The notes under the pieces: model-generated
What the model was told of the DNA's origin: nothing
Database searches by the model: none
Seen by the model: only the letters and a program-made list of their open reading frames with translations
Shown: piece by piece, positions 8,819 to 19,202 of the stretch
How positions within the stretch are numbered: the first letter of the stretch is position 1
Layout of the letters: the number at the start of each line of letters is the position of its first letter
Translations under genes and position numbers: made by a program
From: Paracoccaceae bacterium
GTDB lineage: Bacteria; Pseudomonadota; Alphaproteobacteria; Rhodobacterales; Rhodobacteraceae
Length of the DNA stretch: 64,000 nucleotides
Assembly (NCBI GenBank): GCA_017854585.1
Contig: JAFMHK010000009.1
Coordinates: forward strand, 49,033-113,032
Direction: 5' to 3'

Positions 8819-9910
8819 ATGGCCCTGCCGGTTCGGCAACAGTTCATCTATTGGGGCATCGCCACGGCGGTGTTCCTTTTGCTGCTTTGGGTGCTGGGCG
8901 ATGTGATCCTGCCCTTTATCGTCGGCTTGGCGATCGCCTATTTTCTGGACCCCGTGGCCGACCGGCTGGAACGGCTGGGTCTGGGGCGGCTGTGGGCCAC
9001 GGTGATCATCTCGATCTTTGCGCTGACCATCGTGATCATTGCCGTATTGATCGTGGTCCCGGTGCTGGTTCAGCAAACCGGCGATCTGATAAACCGCGCG
9101 CCCGCGTTGTTCGAGCAGTTGCGGGCCTTTCTGGCCGAACAGTTTCCATCGTTCATGGATGAGACCTCTCCGTTGCGGCAATCCCTGGCCTCGATCGGGA
9201 CGACGATTCAAAGCCGCGGCGGTGAGGTTCTGACTCAGTTGGTGTCCTCGGCCATGGGGGTCGTGAGTTTTCTGGTCTTCATCGTCGTGGTGCCGGTGGT
9301 GGCCTTCTACATGTTGATGGACTGGGACCGGATGGTTGCCCGCATCGACGCCCTGTTGCCACGCGATCATCGCCCCACGATTCGCCGTCTTGCGAGCGAG
9401 ATTGACCAGACACTGGCCAGTTTTGTGCGCGGGCAGGGCACTGTTTGCCTGATCCTTGGCACGTTTTATGCCGGTGCGCTGATGCTGGTGGGGCTTGAGT
9501 TCGGGTTGGTTGTCGGGGCTCTGGCGGGCCTGCTGACGTTCATCCCCTATCTGGGCGCGCTGATCGGCGGGGCGCTGGCCATCGGGCTGGCGCTGTTCCA
9601 GTTCTGGGGTGAATGGTGGTGGATCGTGGCTGTGGCAGCGATTTTCCAGTTCGGCCAACTGGTTGAAGGCAACGTCCTGACGCCGAACCTTGTGGGCAGT
9701 TCGATCGGCCTGCATCCTGTGTGGCTGATCTTTGCCCTGTCCGCCTTTGGTTCGGTCTTTGGTTTCGTCGGGCTGCTGGTGGCCGTGCCCGTCGCCGCCA
9801 TGATCGGCGTATTGGTCCGTTTCGGGATCGAGCGGTATCGCGTCAGCCTGCTTTATCGTGGCCTTGAAGGCGTGACGGATCTGCGCGACAGCAATGACGA
9901 TACCCCCTGA
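8819..9910 (+). CDS. AI-2E family transporter (PerM/YhhT type)
   Basis: A 363-residue polytopic membrane protein with about seven to eight hydrophobic segments. Two lie near the N-terminus (GIATAVFLLLLWVLGDVILP onward). A long amphipathic periplasmic stretch covers roughly residues 85-150. The C-terminal membrane domain contains GLLTFIPYLGALIGG and EGNVLTPNLVGSSIGLHPVW, both diagnostic for the family. Members export diverse substrates, and an AI-2 role cannot be assumed. An AGAGGAGGGA ribosome site precedes the ATG. The stop overlaps the hdaA start as TGATG. Confidence 0.9.
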   Translation: MALPVRQQFIYWGIATAVFLLLLWVLGDVILPFIVGLAIAYFLDPVADRLERLGLGRLWATVIISIFALTIVIIAVLIVVPVLVQQTGDLINRAPALFEQLRAFLAEQFPSFMDETSPLRQSLASIGTTIQSRGGEVLTQLVSSAMGVVSFLVFIVVVPVVAFYMLMDWDRMVARIDALLPRDHRPTIRRLASEIDQTLASFVRGQGTVCLILGTFYAGALMLVGLEFGLVVGALAGLLTFIPYLGALIGGALAIGLALFQFWGEWWWIVAVAAIFQFGQLVEGNVLTPNLVGSSIGLHPVWLIFALSAFGSVFGFVGLLVAVPVAAMIGVLVRFGIERYRVSLLYRGLEGVTDLRDSNDDTP

Positions 9911-10575
9911 TGGCCCGGCAACTGGTTTTTGACCTTCCGCTTCGTGCAGCGATGGGGCGCGAGGAATTCATGGTGACAGCGACCAATGCCGATGCTGTCG
10001 CCGGGATTGACGCATGGCGTGAATGGCCGTTTTCCAAGATGATCCTGATTGGCCCCGAGGGCGCGGGCAAGACACATCTGGCCCATGTATGGGCGGCACA
10101 ATCGGGGGCGCGCGTCATCCCGGCCGCCGGCATTCCGACCACGCATATCGACGCGCCCGCCGTTGTGGTGGAGGATGCAGATCGCATTGCCGGTGACAGG
10201 GACGCGGAAACGGCGCTGTTTCATCTCCACAATTCCTTGGTCCAGCGAGGTGCGCCCTTGTTGCTGACGGCACGCGATGCGCCGCAGCGCTGGGGCCTTT
10301 GCTTGCCTGATCTTGAAAGTCGCATGGGGCAGGCCGGGCTTTTGCGCCTGCCACCGCCTGATGATACGTTGCTTATGGCGCTGATGGTCAAGCTGGCGAC
10401 TGATCGCAGAATGCCGCTGACACCGGCCATCTTGCAGTTCGCGGCACCCCGTCTGGAAAGGTCCGCAGTGGGTGTGCAGCGGTTTATCGCGGCGCTGGAT
10501 GCGGCGGCGCTTGCGGAAAAGACCCCGCCGAAATTGCGCCATGCCAAGGCGTTACTTGCATCCACCCCCGAATGA
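9910..10575 (+). CDS. hdaA: HdaA, DnaA-related regulator of replication initiation
   Basis: A 221-residue protein resembling the AAA+ domain of DnaA without the DNA-binding domain IV. It starts [19 protein letters not shown] as HdaA proteins do, carries Walker [10 protein letters not shown] (residues 48-56), and has the Walker B region [11 protein letters not shown]. In Caulobacter the homologue, with the beta clamp, stimulates DnaA-ATP hydrolysis. Here it lies in a tight operon, overlapping the permease upstream and ppk downstream (ATGA). Sequence and position agree. Confidence 0.88.
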   Translation: MARQLVFDLPLRAAMGREEFMVTATNADAVAGIDAWREWPFSKMILIGPEGAGKTHLAHVWAAQSGARVIPAAGIPTTHIDAPAVVVEDADRIAGDRDAETALFHLHNSLVQRGAPLLLTARDAPQRWGLCLPDLESRMGQAGLLRLPPPDDTLLMALMVKLATDRRMPLTPAILQFAAPRLERSAVGVQRFIAALDAAALAEKTPPKLRHAKALLASTPE

Positions 10576-12791
10576 CTGTCACGTTGCTGTCACACTTCAC
10601 ACCTAACGCAAATGCCATGACAAACGCAGATTTCCTGACCGCCCCATTGCCCGCCCCCGTCGAACTTCCCACAGAAGAGACCACGGGCCCGAAACGATTT
10701 TTCAACCGTGAGTTGAGCTGGCTGGCGTTCAACTGGCGCGTGCTGGAGGAGGCCGCGAACCCCCGTGTGCCGCTCTTGGAGCGGGTGCGTTTCGTTTCGA
10801 TCTCGGCGGGAAACCTTGATGAGTTCTACACGGTGCGCGTCGCCGGCCTGCGGGAACTGGCGATGGCGGGCAATACCATGCCGTCCGACGATGGGCGCAG
10901 CCCTGCCGAACAGCTGACGCTGATCAACGCCGATGCCCGCCGCCTGATGCAACGCCAGCAGGCCGAATGGACCAATCTGAAGAAGGAGCTGGAGGCCGAA
11001 GGCATTATGGTGGTGTCCCGGTCGGCGTTGAAGGCGGGGGATCGGAAATACCTTGAAAACGTGTTCCTGACACAGGTGTTTCCCGTGCTTTCGCCGCTGG
11101 CGATCGACCCGGCGCACCCGTTCCCCTTTATTCCGAACGAAGGTATCGCGCTGGCCCTGCAGATGAAGCGGCAGCGTGATGGCCGCGTCTTGCAGGCGCT
11201 GCTGCCGATCCCGGGGCAGATCGACCGGTTCGTGCGTCTGCCTGCGCCAGAGGGATGCGCCCGTTTCTTGCCACTTGAGGAGTTGTTGCTACTGCATATC
11301 GGGGCGCTGTTCCCCGGTTATGAACTGACCGGAAATTGTGCGTTTCGGGTGCTGCGCGACAGTGATCTTGAGGTTGAGGAAGAGGCCGAAGATCTGGTGC
11401 GCGAGTTCGAGACCGCGTTGAAACGCCGCCGCCGGGGCGAAGTGGTGCGTCTGCAGATATCGGCGGGTGCCCCCACCGACCTGAAGGATGAGATTGTCGA
11501 GCAACTGCACGTGCGCGGGGATGAAGTGGTGGAAGTGCGCGGGATGATCGGGCTTGTCTCGCTCAAGGAACTGGTGCTGGACAACCGGCCCGACCTGCTG
11601 TGGAAATCCTTTACCCCGCGGGTCCCGGAACGGGTGCAGGACCATGACGGCGACATGTTCGCGGCGATCCGCCAGAAGGACATGTTGCTGCACCATCCGT
11701 ATGAAACCTTTGACATGGTCATCCGGTTTCTGGCGCAGGCGGCACGTGATCCCAATGTGGTGGCGATCAAGCAGACACTGTATCGCACATCCTACGAGTC
11801 CCCCATTGTGGAGGCGCTGTGCGAGGCCGCCGAAAACGGCAAGTCGGTCACGGCCTTGGTGGAATTGAAGGCGCGGTTCGACGAGGCCGCCAATATCCGC
11901 CAATCCCGCAAACTCGAGCGCGCGGGCGCGCATGTCATCTACGGGTTCATCAACTACAAGACACACGCCAAGATTAGCACAGTGGTGCGTCGCGAAGGTG
12001 ATCGGCTGGTCACCTATACCCATTTCGGCACCGGCAATTACCACCAGATCACCGCGCGGATCTACACGGACCTGAGCTTGTTCACCTGCGACGATGCGCT
12101 GGGTCGCGATGCGACCAAGGTTTTCAATTACGTCGGCGGCTACGCCGAACCCGAGCGGTTGGAAAACCTGTCGATCTCGCCGCTGACCCTCAAGCAGACC
12201 ATTCTGGACAATCTGCGGGCCGAAGCCGCGCATGCCCGCGCCGGCAAGCCCGCGATGGTGTGGGTCAAGCTCAACAGTCTGATCGAACCCGACATCATCG
12301 ATGCGTTATATGACGCCAGCCGGGCAGGTGTGCGGATTGATCTGGTTATTCGCGGCATTTGCGGTGTGCGTCCCGGCGTAAAGGGTCTGAGCGAGAATAT
12401 CCGTGTCAAATCCATTGTCGGTCGGTTTCTGGAACATTCGCGAATCGTGTGTTTCGGCAACGGCGCGGGCCTGCCCTCCAAGAAGGCGCGGGTCTATATC
12501 AGTTCCGCCGACTGGATGGGCCGCAACCTGAGCCGCCGGGTCGAAACGTTGGTGGAATGCACCAACCCCACCGTCAAAGCGCAGATCGTCAGCCAGATCA
12601 TGGCCGCCAATCTGGCGGACGAGGCGCAAAGCTGGGTCTTGCAGCCCGATGGCACCTTCCAACGCCCCGATCTGAGCGGCGTGGACAACCCGTTTTCGTG
12701 CCACAGGTTCTTTATGGAAAACCCGTCCTTGTCGGGCCGGGGCAGTGCCGGGGCCAAGGATGTGCCGGAACTGACGCACTCCACTGATTGA
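10572..12791 (+). CDS. ppk1: Polyphosphate kinase 1
   Basis: A 739-residue enzyme that polymerises the ATP gamma-phosphate into polyphosphate. It begins with the PPK1 N-terminal signature [20 protein letters not shown]. The phosphoacceptor histidine lies in KTHAK (about residue 465), followed by THFGTGNYH. The second conserved histidine is in [14 protein letters not shown] 10572 start is coupled to hdaA through ATGA, but an in-frame ATG at 10617 (MTNADFL) fits family N-termini equally well and neither has a good ribosome site. Exopolyphosphatase follows, giving a synthesis/degradation pair. Confidence 0.93.
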   Translation: MTVTLLSHFTPNANAMTNADFLTAPLPAPVELPTEETTGPKRFFNRELSWLAFNWRVLEEAANPRVPLLERVRFVSISAGNLDEFYTVRVAGLRELAMAGNTMPSDDGRSPAEQLTLINADARRLMQRQQAEWTNLKKELEAEGIMVVSRSALKAGDRKYLENVFLTQVFPVLSPLAIDPAHPFPFIPNEGIALALQMKRQRDGRVLQALLPIPGQIDRFVRLPAPEGCARFLPLEELLLLHIGALFPGYELTGNCAFRVLRDSDLEVEEEAEDLVREFETALKRRRRGEVVRLQISAGAPTDLKDEIVEQLHVRGDEVVEVRGMIGLVSLKELVLDNRPDLLWKSFTPRVPERVQDHDGDMFAAIRQKDMLLHHPYETFDMVIRFLAQAARDPNVVAIKQTLYRTSYESPIVEALCEAAENGKSVTALVELKARFDEAANIRQSRKLERAGAHVIYGFINYKTHAKISTVVRREGDRLVTYTHFGTGNYHQITARIYTDLSLFTCDDALGRDATKVFNYVGGYAEPERLENLSISPLTLKQTILDNLRAEAAHARAGKPAMVWVKLNSLIEPDIIDALYDASRAGVRIDLVIRGICGVRPGVKGLSENIRVKSIVGRFLEHSRIVCFGNGAGLPSKKARVYISSADWMGRNLSRRVETLVECTNPTVKAQIVSQIMAANLADEAQSWVLQPDGTFQRPDLSGVDNPFSCHRFFMENPSLSGRGSAGAKDVPELTHSTD

Positions 12792-12807
12792 CGCGCGCGA
12801 CCGGGGC

Positions 12808-14391
12808 GTGTCACATCCCCCCATGATGGGAGATGCTCAAGCGATCGAGGAACTGCACCCCGATTGGGGACCATTTGGCGTTCCGCTGTTCGACGGGCCG
12901 CAGGCGCGCGCGCTCAGCCGGGTCGGGGTCATCGATATCGGGTCAAACTCGGTTCGATTGGTGGTCTTCGATGGTGCGGCACGCAGCCCGGCATATTTCT
13001 ACAACGAAAAGATACTGTGCGGGTTGGGCGCGGGCTTTGCCGAAACCGGGCGGTTGAACGTCGCGGGGCGCGCGCGCGCGCTATCGGCTCTGAAACGCTT
13101 TGCCGCGCTGACCAAGGGGATGGGGGTCAAACCCCTGCTGACGGTCGCCACCGCAGCGGTGCGTGATGCCGAAGACGGGCGCGAGTTCCGCGACGAGGTG
13201 CTGGCCCGGACGGGCCTGACAATCCGCGTTGTCGATGGGCAAGAGGAAGCCCGCCTGTCAGCGCAGGGCGTGCTTTTGGGGTGGCCGGGCGCGCAGGGCC
13301 TGATCTGCGATATCGGCGGCAGTTCGATGGAACTGGCCGAATTGCTGGGCGGTGGTGCGGTCGGCATGCGCCGCACGTCGGACCTTGGGCCGCTGAAACT
13401 GATGGGCATCAAGGGGGGGAAGCGCGCTGTCAGCGCGCATATCAAGGATCGCATCGCGGATCTGAAAAGCAGCTTTGTGAACCGTCACGACAGGTTGTTT
13501 CTTGTGGGCGGCTCGTGGCGCGCCATCGCGCGTATCGATATGGAGCGGCGCGGTTATCCGTTGAAGGTGCTTCACGAATACCGCATGACGCCTCAGGCGA
13601 TCATGGAGACGATCAGGTTTATCGGCAGCACCGATATTGATGCCCTGCGCGCCCGCACTGGGACCAGCGCGGAACGGATGCGGCTGGTGCCGCTGGCGTC
13701 CCAAGTGCTCAAGGAACTGGTCAGCAGCCTGAAACCGCGCGAGGTCGCGATTTCCAGCTATGGGATCCGTGAAGGCCTGCTGTACGAACAGATGGGCGAC
13801 GAATTGCGCCATCGTGACCCCCTGATCGAGGCTGCGCGCCACGCGGAGGCGATGAACGCGCGGATGCCGGGCTTCGGGCGGACGCTTTACAAGTTCGTGG
13901 AGCCGCTGTTTCCACGCGCGACATACGAAAAACAACGTCTGATCCGCGCGGCTTGCCTGCTCCATGATGTCAGCTGGCGCGCGCACCCCGATTACCGGGC
14001 AGAGGTCTGCTTCGACAACGCCACGCGGGCCAATCTTGGCGGGTTGGATCATGCGGAGAGGGTGTATCTGGGGCTGGCGCTGCTGCACCGCTACAAATCC
14101 AATCGCGCGGGAACGAATTTCAACCCCGAACTATTGAGCCTGCTACCCGAGGCGCGCGTCCGCGAGGCGGAAATTCTGGGCCGCGCCATGCGGTTCGGAG
14201 CGATGTTCACGGTTGAAAAACCCACTGATCACGGCGAGCTGTTCTGGCTGCCCAAGAAAAAGCAGCTGCGCCTGACGCTGAAAACCGACGCGGGGCGGGA
14301 TCTGTTCGGCGAGGTGGCCGAGGCGCGATTTGCGGCACTTGCGGGCGCGATGGGAGCCGAAGGCGTGGTCCAAGGCGCAGCGAAGCCATGA
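12808..14391 (+). CDS. ppx: Ppx/GppA exopolyphosphatase
   Basis: A 527-residue member of the ASKHA-fold Ppx/GppA family, hydrolysing polyphosphate or pppGpp. The phosphate-binding loop is GVIDIGSNSVRLVVFDG near residue 40. The second is CDIGGSSMELAEL, followed by a C-terminal HD-like domain (HDVSWRAHPDYRAEVCFDN). It lies 16 bases after ppk and is surely co-transcribed. The GTG at 12808 is a weak start; ATGs at 12823 and 12826 are alternatives and would remove only five or six residues. The conserved core begins about 35 residues in, so either start leaves it intact. Confidence 0.9.
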   Translation: MSHPPMMGDAQAIEELHPDWGPFGVPLFDGPQARALSRVGVIDIGSNSVRLVVFDGAARSPAYFYNEKILCGLGAGFAETGRLNVAGRARALSALKRFAALTKGMGVKPLLTVATAAVRDAEDGREFRDEVLARTGLTIRVVDGQEEARLSAQGVLLGWPGAQGLICDIGGSSMELAELLGGGAVGMRRTSDLGPLKLMGIKGGKRAVSAHIKDRIADLKSSFVNRHDRLFLVGGSWRAIARIDMERRGYPLKVLHEYRMTPQAIMETIRFIGSTDIDALRARTGTSAERMRLVPLASQVLKELVSSLKPREVAISSYGIREGLLYEQMGDELRHRDPLIEAARHAEAMNARMPGFGRTLYKFVEPLFPRATYEKQRLIRAACLLHDVSWRAHPDYRAEVCFDNATRANLGGLDHAERVYLGLALLHRYKSNRAGTNFNPELLSLLPEARVREAEILGRAMRFGAMFTVEKPTDHGELFWLPKKKQLRLTLKTDAGRDLFGEVAEARFAALAGAMGAEGVVQGAAKP

Positions 14392-14602
14392 CTGCCTTGG
14401 CACTGGTTTGCGGCCTGATCTTGGTTGCGATCATGCATGAACAGAGGTCGGGCCCGGTGCCCATATTGGTCACCTTGTGATCAAGTTCATCGGGGATGCT
14501 GCCGCCAATGATGAACTTGGGTGGCCGCACGCCCGTCTTGTGAGGGGTCTGGCAATGGCGTAGACGGACGGGGCAGTTGACCCAAAAGCCCCGGATACCC
14601 TT
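14392..14602. other. Intergenic stretch between ppx and proS with an inverted repeat
   Basis: No supported gene. A 30-codon hydrophobic reading frame (14388-14480) opens in an ATGA overlap with the ppx stop but has no family marks. A 10-bp perfect inverted repeat (CAAGTTCATC at 14482-14491, GATGAACTTG at 14510-14519) encloses an 18-base loop. It lacks a T run, so a regulatory or RNA-structure role is possible but unproven. Confidence 0.35.
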
Positions 14603-16000
14603 ATGCGCCTCAGCCGTTATTTCCTGCCCGTCCTCAAAGAAACGCCTGCCGAAGCGCAAATTGTCAGCCATCGCCTGATGTTGCGGGCGGGCATGATCAA
14701 GCAGTCCAGCGCAGGGATCTACTCGTGGCTGCCGCTGGGCTTCAAGGTTTTGAAGAATATCGAAAAGATCGTGCACGAGGAGCAAATCCGCGCCGGTCAT
14801 ATCCCGATGCTGATGCCCACCTTGCAGCCTGCGGACCTGTGGCGTGAGAGCGGGCGCTATGATGCCTATGGCCCCGAAATGCTGCGCATCCGCGACCGGC
14901 AGGACCGCGACTTGCTATTCGGGCCGACGAACGAGGAGATGATTACCGATATTTTCCGCGCGCATGTCAGCAGCTACAAGGATCTGCCGCTGACGCTGTA
15001 TCATATCCAGTGGAAATTCCGTGACGAGATCCGCCCCCGGTTCGGCGTGATGCGTGGCCGCGAGTTCCTGATGAAGGATGGCTACAACTTCGATTTGACC
15101 AAGGAAGATGCGCTGCACGCGTATAACCGGCATCTGGTCAGCTATCTGCGGACTTATGAGCGCATGGGTCTGCAGGCCATTCCGATGCGCGCCGACAGCG
15201 GCCCGATCGGCGGCGACGACACGCATGAATTTCTGGTGCTTGCAGAAACGGGCGAGTCCGAGGTGTTCTATGACGCCCAGATCACCGATCTGAAATTCGG
15301 CGAGCGGGAGATCGATTACGATAACGTCGATCAATGCCAAGCCGTGCTGGAGGAGTTCACCAGCCGCTATGCCCGCACCGACGAAACCCACGACACGGCA
15401 GAGTTTGACAAGATCCCCGAAGATCGTCGCCGTGTTGCACGCGGCATCGAGGTTGGTCAGATCTTCTACTTTGGCACCAAGTATTCCGATGCCATGGGGG
15501 CAACTGTGCAAGGTCCCGATGGCGCCAAGGTGGCGGTGCACATGGGTAGCCACGGCATCGGCGTGAGCCGTCTGATGGGGGCCATCATCGAAGCCAGCCA
15601 TGACGACAATGGCATCATCTGGCCGGAGGGGGTGACACCCTTCCATGTCGGTATCGTGAACCTGAGGCAGGGCGACGCGGAAACCGACAAGGCCTGCGAG
15701 GGTCTTTACAATGCGTTGACCGCCCACGGGCTGGAGCCGCTTTACGACGACCGCGAGGAACGCGCCGGCGCCAAGTTCGCCACCATGGACCTGATCGGCC
15801 TGCCGTGGCGCATTACGGTGGGGCCGCGCGGTGTCAAGAACGGCGTGGTCGAACTGACCAGCCGCCGGACCGGCGAAAGCGTCGAGATGACACCCGCGGA
15901 TGCGGTCAAGCGCGTGGCCGAGATTTATGCGCCGCACCACGCCCATGTTGCGGCAATGGTGGAGCCGATGGCGCAGCGATCCTTCCACACCTGGCTGTGA
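14603..16000 (+). CDS. proS: Prolyl-tRNA synthetase (short alphaproteobacterial form)
   Basis: A 465-residue class II synthetase charging tRNA-Pro. It opens with [20 protein letters not shown]. Motif 2 is visible as [20 protein letters not shown]. Motif 3 is near [17 protein letters not shown], followed by the anticodon-binding domain. The editing (INS) domain of the long bacterial form is absent, as is usual in this lineage. The stop overlaps the next ATG as TGATG, tying it to the zntB-like gene. Confidence 0.95.
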   Translation: MRLSRYFLPVLKETPAEAQIVSHRLMLRAGMIKQSSAGIYSWLPLGFKVLKNIEKIVHEEQIRAGHIPMLMPTLQPADLWRESGRYDAYGPEMLRIRDRQDRDLLFGPTNEEMITDIFRAHVSSYKDLPLTLYHIQWKFRDEIRPRFGVMRGREFLMKDGYNFDLTKEDALHAYNRHLVSYLRTYERMGLQAIPMRADSGPIGGDDTHEFLVLAETGESEVFYDAQITDLKFGEREIDYDNVDQCQAVLEEFTSRYARTDETHDTAEFDKIPEDRRRVARGIEVGQIFYFGTKYSDAMGATVQGPDGAKVAVHMGSHGIGVSRLMGAIIEASHDDNGIIWPEGVTPFHVGIVNLRQGDAETDKACEGLYNALTAHGLEPLYDDREERAGAKFATMDLIGLPWRITVGPRGVKNGVVELTSRRTGESVEMTPADAVKRVAEIYAPHHAHVAAMVEPMAQRSFHTWL

Positions 16001-16998
16001 TGCAACCGCGGGGCCACGATACGCCATCCACCGTGGCCATTGCCGATGCGACCGGGTTTGTGTTCGATGGGCTTGGTGGTGCCGCGCGCCAGTCACCCGA
16101 TGATCTGCCGGCCCGTCTGACGGCCGGGTTCACGTGGCTGCACCTGCAACGCGATGCCCCCGGCAATGATGCCCGGCTCGACAAGGCCGGATTGGACGGC
16201 TTCGTGCATGCCGCGCTGGTCGCGGATGAAACCCGCCCGCGCTGCACCTTTCACGGGGACGGTGCGGTGTTGATCTTGCGTGGTGTGAACCTGAACCCCG
16301 GCGCAGAGGCGGAGGACATGGTCTCCATCCGTTTGTGGATCGAGGCGGCGCGCGTCATCAGCGTGGGGGTGCGCCCTTTGGCTGCCGCCAATGAGCTGAT
16401 CGCCGCGATCGACCGGGGGCAGGCGCCCGAATCGACGGGCGGTCTGGTGGCGCGGCTGGCCATTCGTTTGTCGGACGGGGCGGAACCAGTCGTGGCCGCC
16501 CTGAATGAACGGATAGACGCGCTGGAGGATGCAGTGTCGGCGCCGGGCATCAGGGGTGAACTGGCCGATGTGCGCCGCGCGGCCACGCAGCTTCGCCGCT
16601 ACATGGTTCCGCAGAAGGACGCCCTGACAACGCTGGACATGGATGAAATGGGGTGGCTGTCGCAGTCTGCGCGCGGCCGCATCCGCGAGGCGGCGGAACG
16701 TGTGGCGCGATTGGGCGAGGAACTGGACGAGATCCGTGACCGCGCCCAGATCGTGCAAGATCAGATCATCGATGCGCGGGCCGAGGCAATGAACCGCCAA
16801 ATGCTGGTGCTGTCGGTCGCGGCGGCGGTATTCTTGCCACTTGGCCTGATCACCGGGCTCTTGGGCGTGAACGTTGCGGGCATTCCCGGCGCTAATTGGC
16901 CGCCTGCATTCTGGGTGCTTTGTGGGTTCTTGCTGGCGGTGGGGGCGGGGTTGGTATGGCTGTTCCTTCGGATCGGCCTGTTGGGGCGCCGCGACTGA
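16000..16998 (+). CDS. zntB: ZntB-like CorA-family cation transporter
   Basis: A 332-residue member of the CorA superfamily, with a long cytoplasmic alpha/beta funnel and coiled stalk (residues ~170-265) and two C-terminal membrane helices. The signature before the second helix is GLLGVNVAGIPG. The GVN triplet in place of the GMN of Mg-transporting CorA is the mark of ZntB-type zinc/proton carriers. It starts at the A shared with the proS stop. The assignment to zinc rests on the GVN motif and is inference. Confidence 0.85.
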   Translation: MQPRGHDTPSTVAIADATGFVFDGLGGAARQSPDDLPARLTAGFTWLHLQRDAPGNDARLDKAGLDGFVHAALVADETRPRCTFHGDGAVLILRGVNLNPGAEAEDMVSIRLWIEAARVISVGVRPLAAANELIAAIDRGQAPESTGGLVARLAIRLSDGAEPVVAALNERIDALEDAVSAPGIRGELADVRRAATQLRRYMVPQKDALTTLDMDEMGWLSQSARGRIREAAERVARLGEELDEIRDRAQIVQDQIIDARAEAMNRQMLVLSVAAAVFLPLGLITGLLGVNVAGIPGANWPPAFWVLCGFLLAVGAGLVWLFLRIGLLGRRD

Positions 16999-17193
16999 CC
17001 CAAGACAAGACCGCGCATGTGGCGATGGGGCGTTAGGCCGTGGTGGCGATGCACCGCTCGCCGATAGGTTGGGATGGCAGCCCCTTTGTCTGCCGTGATC
17101 TGTTCGACCGCGCCGCGTCCTCGCGCGGCTTGACCACTCGGCGCAAAGCCCGCAGGTTGCGCGCAATCAAAACAAGAAGGTTCCGGGCAGGAT

Positions 17194-18480
17194 ATGCGTA
17201 ATCAGACATCCCCATTCGCGCCGTTCGAATTCATGATCGCGTGGCGATACCTGCGGGCACGGCGGGCTGATGGTGGCGTCAGCATCATGACCTGGATCAG
17301 CTTTCTGGGGATCATGCTGGCTGTTGCGGCATTGATTGCCACGCTGGCTGTGCGGTCGGGCTTTCGCTACGAATTCGTCGGCACCATTGTTGGCGCAAAT
17401 CCGCATATCACCGTCTTTGACCAGACCGAGGTGACCGAGACCGGCCGGATTGACCGGACAATCGAAAATTACACGGAACTGGCCGCGGCCATTGCTGCCG
17501 TGCCGGGGGTGCGGCAGGCGGCACCGGCCATTCGTGGGCAGGTGCTTGCCAGCCATGATGGCCGCAGTGCCGGGGTCGAGGTGGTCGGGATCACCGCCGA
17601 AGATCTTGTGAATGTGCCCCTTGTGGCGATGCCGGAAGTTGCGCTGGGCGACATCACCCGGTTTGAAGACGGCATCGCGATCGGTCTTGGGATTGCGCAG
17701 GAACTGGGGATATCCGTTGGCGACAGATTGCGCCTGATCTCGCCCGAGGGCGCGCGGACGCCCTTTGGCACCAGCCCCCGCGTGTCGGCCTATGAGGTCG
17801 TCTACATCTTTCAGGTGGGCAGGTGGGATATCGACCGCACGCGCGTCTACATGCCCTTTGCCGAGGCGCAGAGCTATTTCAACCGCGATGGGGTTGCCGA
17901 CCAGATCGAGGTTATTCTGGACGACCCCGAAAGCGTCGATGCCATGGTGCTTCCGATCCTTTTGGCCACGAATCAGCAGGTGACACTCTGGAGTTGGATG
18001 GATAGTTCGGGCGCGTTTCTGCAGGCCCTCCAGATGGAGGACAACGTGATGTTCATCATCCTCTCCATCCTCGTGCTGATCGCGACCATGAACATCGTGT
18101 CCGGGTTGATCATGCTGGTAAAGAACAAATCCGGCGATATCGGCATCTTGCGCACCATGGGCCTGACCGAAGGCGCGGTTCTGCGCATCTTCTTCATCTG
18201 TGGCAGTGCGATCGGGGTTGCGGGAACGATCGCGGGTGTGGCGCTTGGTTGCGCCTTTGCGATCTGGATCGACCAGATTTTCGGCTTCGTGAATTGGGTC
18301 GCGGGTGGCGGTGTCTGGGATCCGTCGATCCGCTTGATCTCGCGTCTGCCCGCGCGACTGGAATGGGGCGATGTGATGTCGGCGGTGTCGCTGGCGCTTG
18401 GCCTGTCATTCATCGTGACGATATTCCCGGCCCGTCGTGCCGCCCGCATGAACCCGGTGGAGGCGTTACGCTATGAATGA
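17194..18480 (+). CDS. lolC: Lipoprotein-releasing ABC transporter permease (LolC/E)
   Basis: A 428-residue FtsX-like permease of the Lol machinery that extracts lipoproteins from the inner membrane. It has an N-terminal helix (ISFLGIMLAVAALIATLAV), a large periplasmic domain (about 60-275), then three helices near the C-terminus, including MFIILSILVLIATMNIVSGLIMLVK. The FEFMIAWRYLRARR start is typical for LolC/E. Only one permease gene accompanies lolD here, so the transporter probably uses this subunit as a homodimer (LolF type). It overlaps lolD by 8 bases. Confidence 0.93.
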   Translation: MRNQTSPFAPFEFMIAWRYLRARRADGGVSIMTWISFLGIMLAVAALIATLAVRSGFRYEFVGTIVGANPHITVFDQTEVTETGRIDRTIENYTELAAAIAAVPGVRQAAPAIRGQVLASHDGRSAGVEVVGITAEDLVNVPLVAMPEVALGDITRFEDGIAIGLGIAQELGISVGDRLRLISPEGARTPFGTSPRVSAYEVVYIFQVGRWDIDRTRVYMPFAEAQSYFNRDGVADQIEVILDDPESVDAMVLPILLATNQQVTLWSWMDSSGAFLQALQMEDNVMFIILSILVLIATMNIVSGLIMLVKNKSGDIGILRTMGLTEGAVLRIFFICGSAIGVAGTIAGVALGCAFAIWIDQIFGFVNWVAGGGVWDPSIRLISRLPARLEWGDVMSAVSLALGLSFIVTIFPARRAARMNPVEALRYE

Positions 18481-19153
18481 CGATGTGGTGCTGGCGCTTG
18501 ATGGGATCGAAAAGGGCTATAACCTTGGCAAACCGAACGAGGTCCGCGTCTTGCGCGGTGCGTCCGTCGCGGTGAAGCGGGGCGAGGTCGTGGCGTTGGT
18601 GGCCCCGTCGGGGGCGGGGAAATCCACGTTGCTGCACATCGCGGGCCTGCTGGATACGCCCGATGCTGGCAGCGTGCGGATCGCGGGCGCCGAGCTGAGC
18701 CGCGCATCGGATCGGGTGCGCACGGCGGCACGGCGTGAAAAGGTCGGGTTCATCTACCAGTTTCATCACCTGCTGCCGGAATTCACCGCGGCCGAGAACA
18801 TCATCTTGCCGCAACTGGCCCACGGCATCGCGCGCGATGTGGCCGAGACGAGAGCCAACGACCTGCTTGATCGGGTGGGCATCCTGCCCCGCGCCAGCCA
18901 CAGGCCCGGTGCCTTGTCGGGCGGGGAACAGCAGCGGGTCGCGTTTTGTCGCGCTCTGGCCAATGCGCCGGCGCTGCTGTTGGCCGATGAACCCACGGGC
19001 AATCTTGACCCCGCCACATCAGACAAGGTGTTCGGCACGCTGATGGAGCTTGTCCGCAGCACGGGCCTGTCGGCACTGATCGCCACGCATAATCTTGAAC
19101 TTGCCGCCCGGATGGACCGGGTGTTGCGGATGGATGGCGGCGTGCTGATCTGA
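18473..19153 (+). CDS. lolD: Lipoprotein-releasing ABC transporter ATPase LolD
   Basis: A 226-residue ABC ATPase. Walker A is APSGAGKST, the signature LSGGEQQRVAFCRAL, Walker B LLLADEPTGNLD, and the switch histidine is in LIATHNLELA. It powers lipoprotein release by the LolC product encoded immediately upstream with an 8-base overlap. Length and motifs are complete. The next gene is convergent, 49 bases away. Several lipoprotein genes in this window (near 1.8, 2.7, 25.8 and 55.0 kb) encode potential clients. Confidence 0.93.
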   Translation: MNDDVVLALDGIEKGYNLGKPNEVRVLRGASVAVKRGEVVALVAPSGAGKSTLLHIAGLLDTPDAGSVRIAGAELSRASDRVRTAARREKVGFIYQFHHLLPEFTAAENIILPQLAHGIARDVAETRANDLLDRVGILPRASHRPGALSGGEQQRVAFCRALANAPALLLADEPTGNLDPATSDKVFGTLMELVRSTGLSALIATHNLELAARMDRVLRMDGGVLI

Positions 19154-19202
19154 AGGCGCGCCCCGTACTGCCGCCCGGTTCAGGGTCGTTCCCGCGAAAG
19201 GC

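Noticed and set aside
9910..10575. Full DnaA initiator
   Set aside because: At 221 residues it lacks the DNA-binding domain IV, which fits HdaA rather than DnaA.
14388..14480. A 30-codon hydrophobic ORF starting in the ppx stop codon
   Set aside because: The ATGA overlap is suggestive, but length, lack of charge pattern and lack of any known family leave it unsupported; only noted in the intergenic entry.
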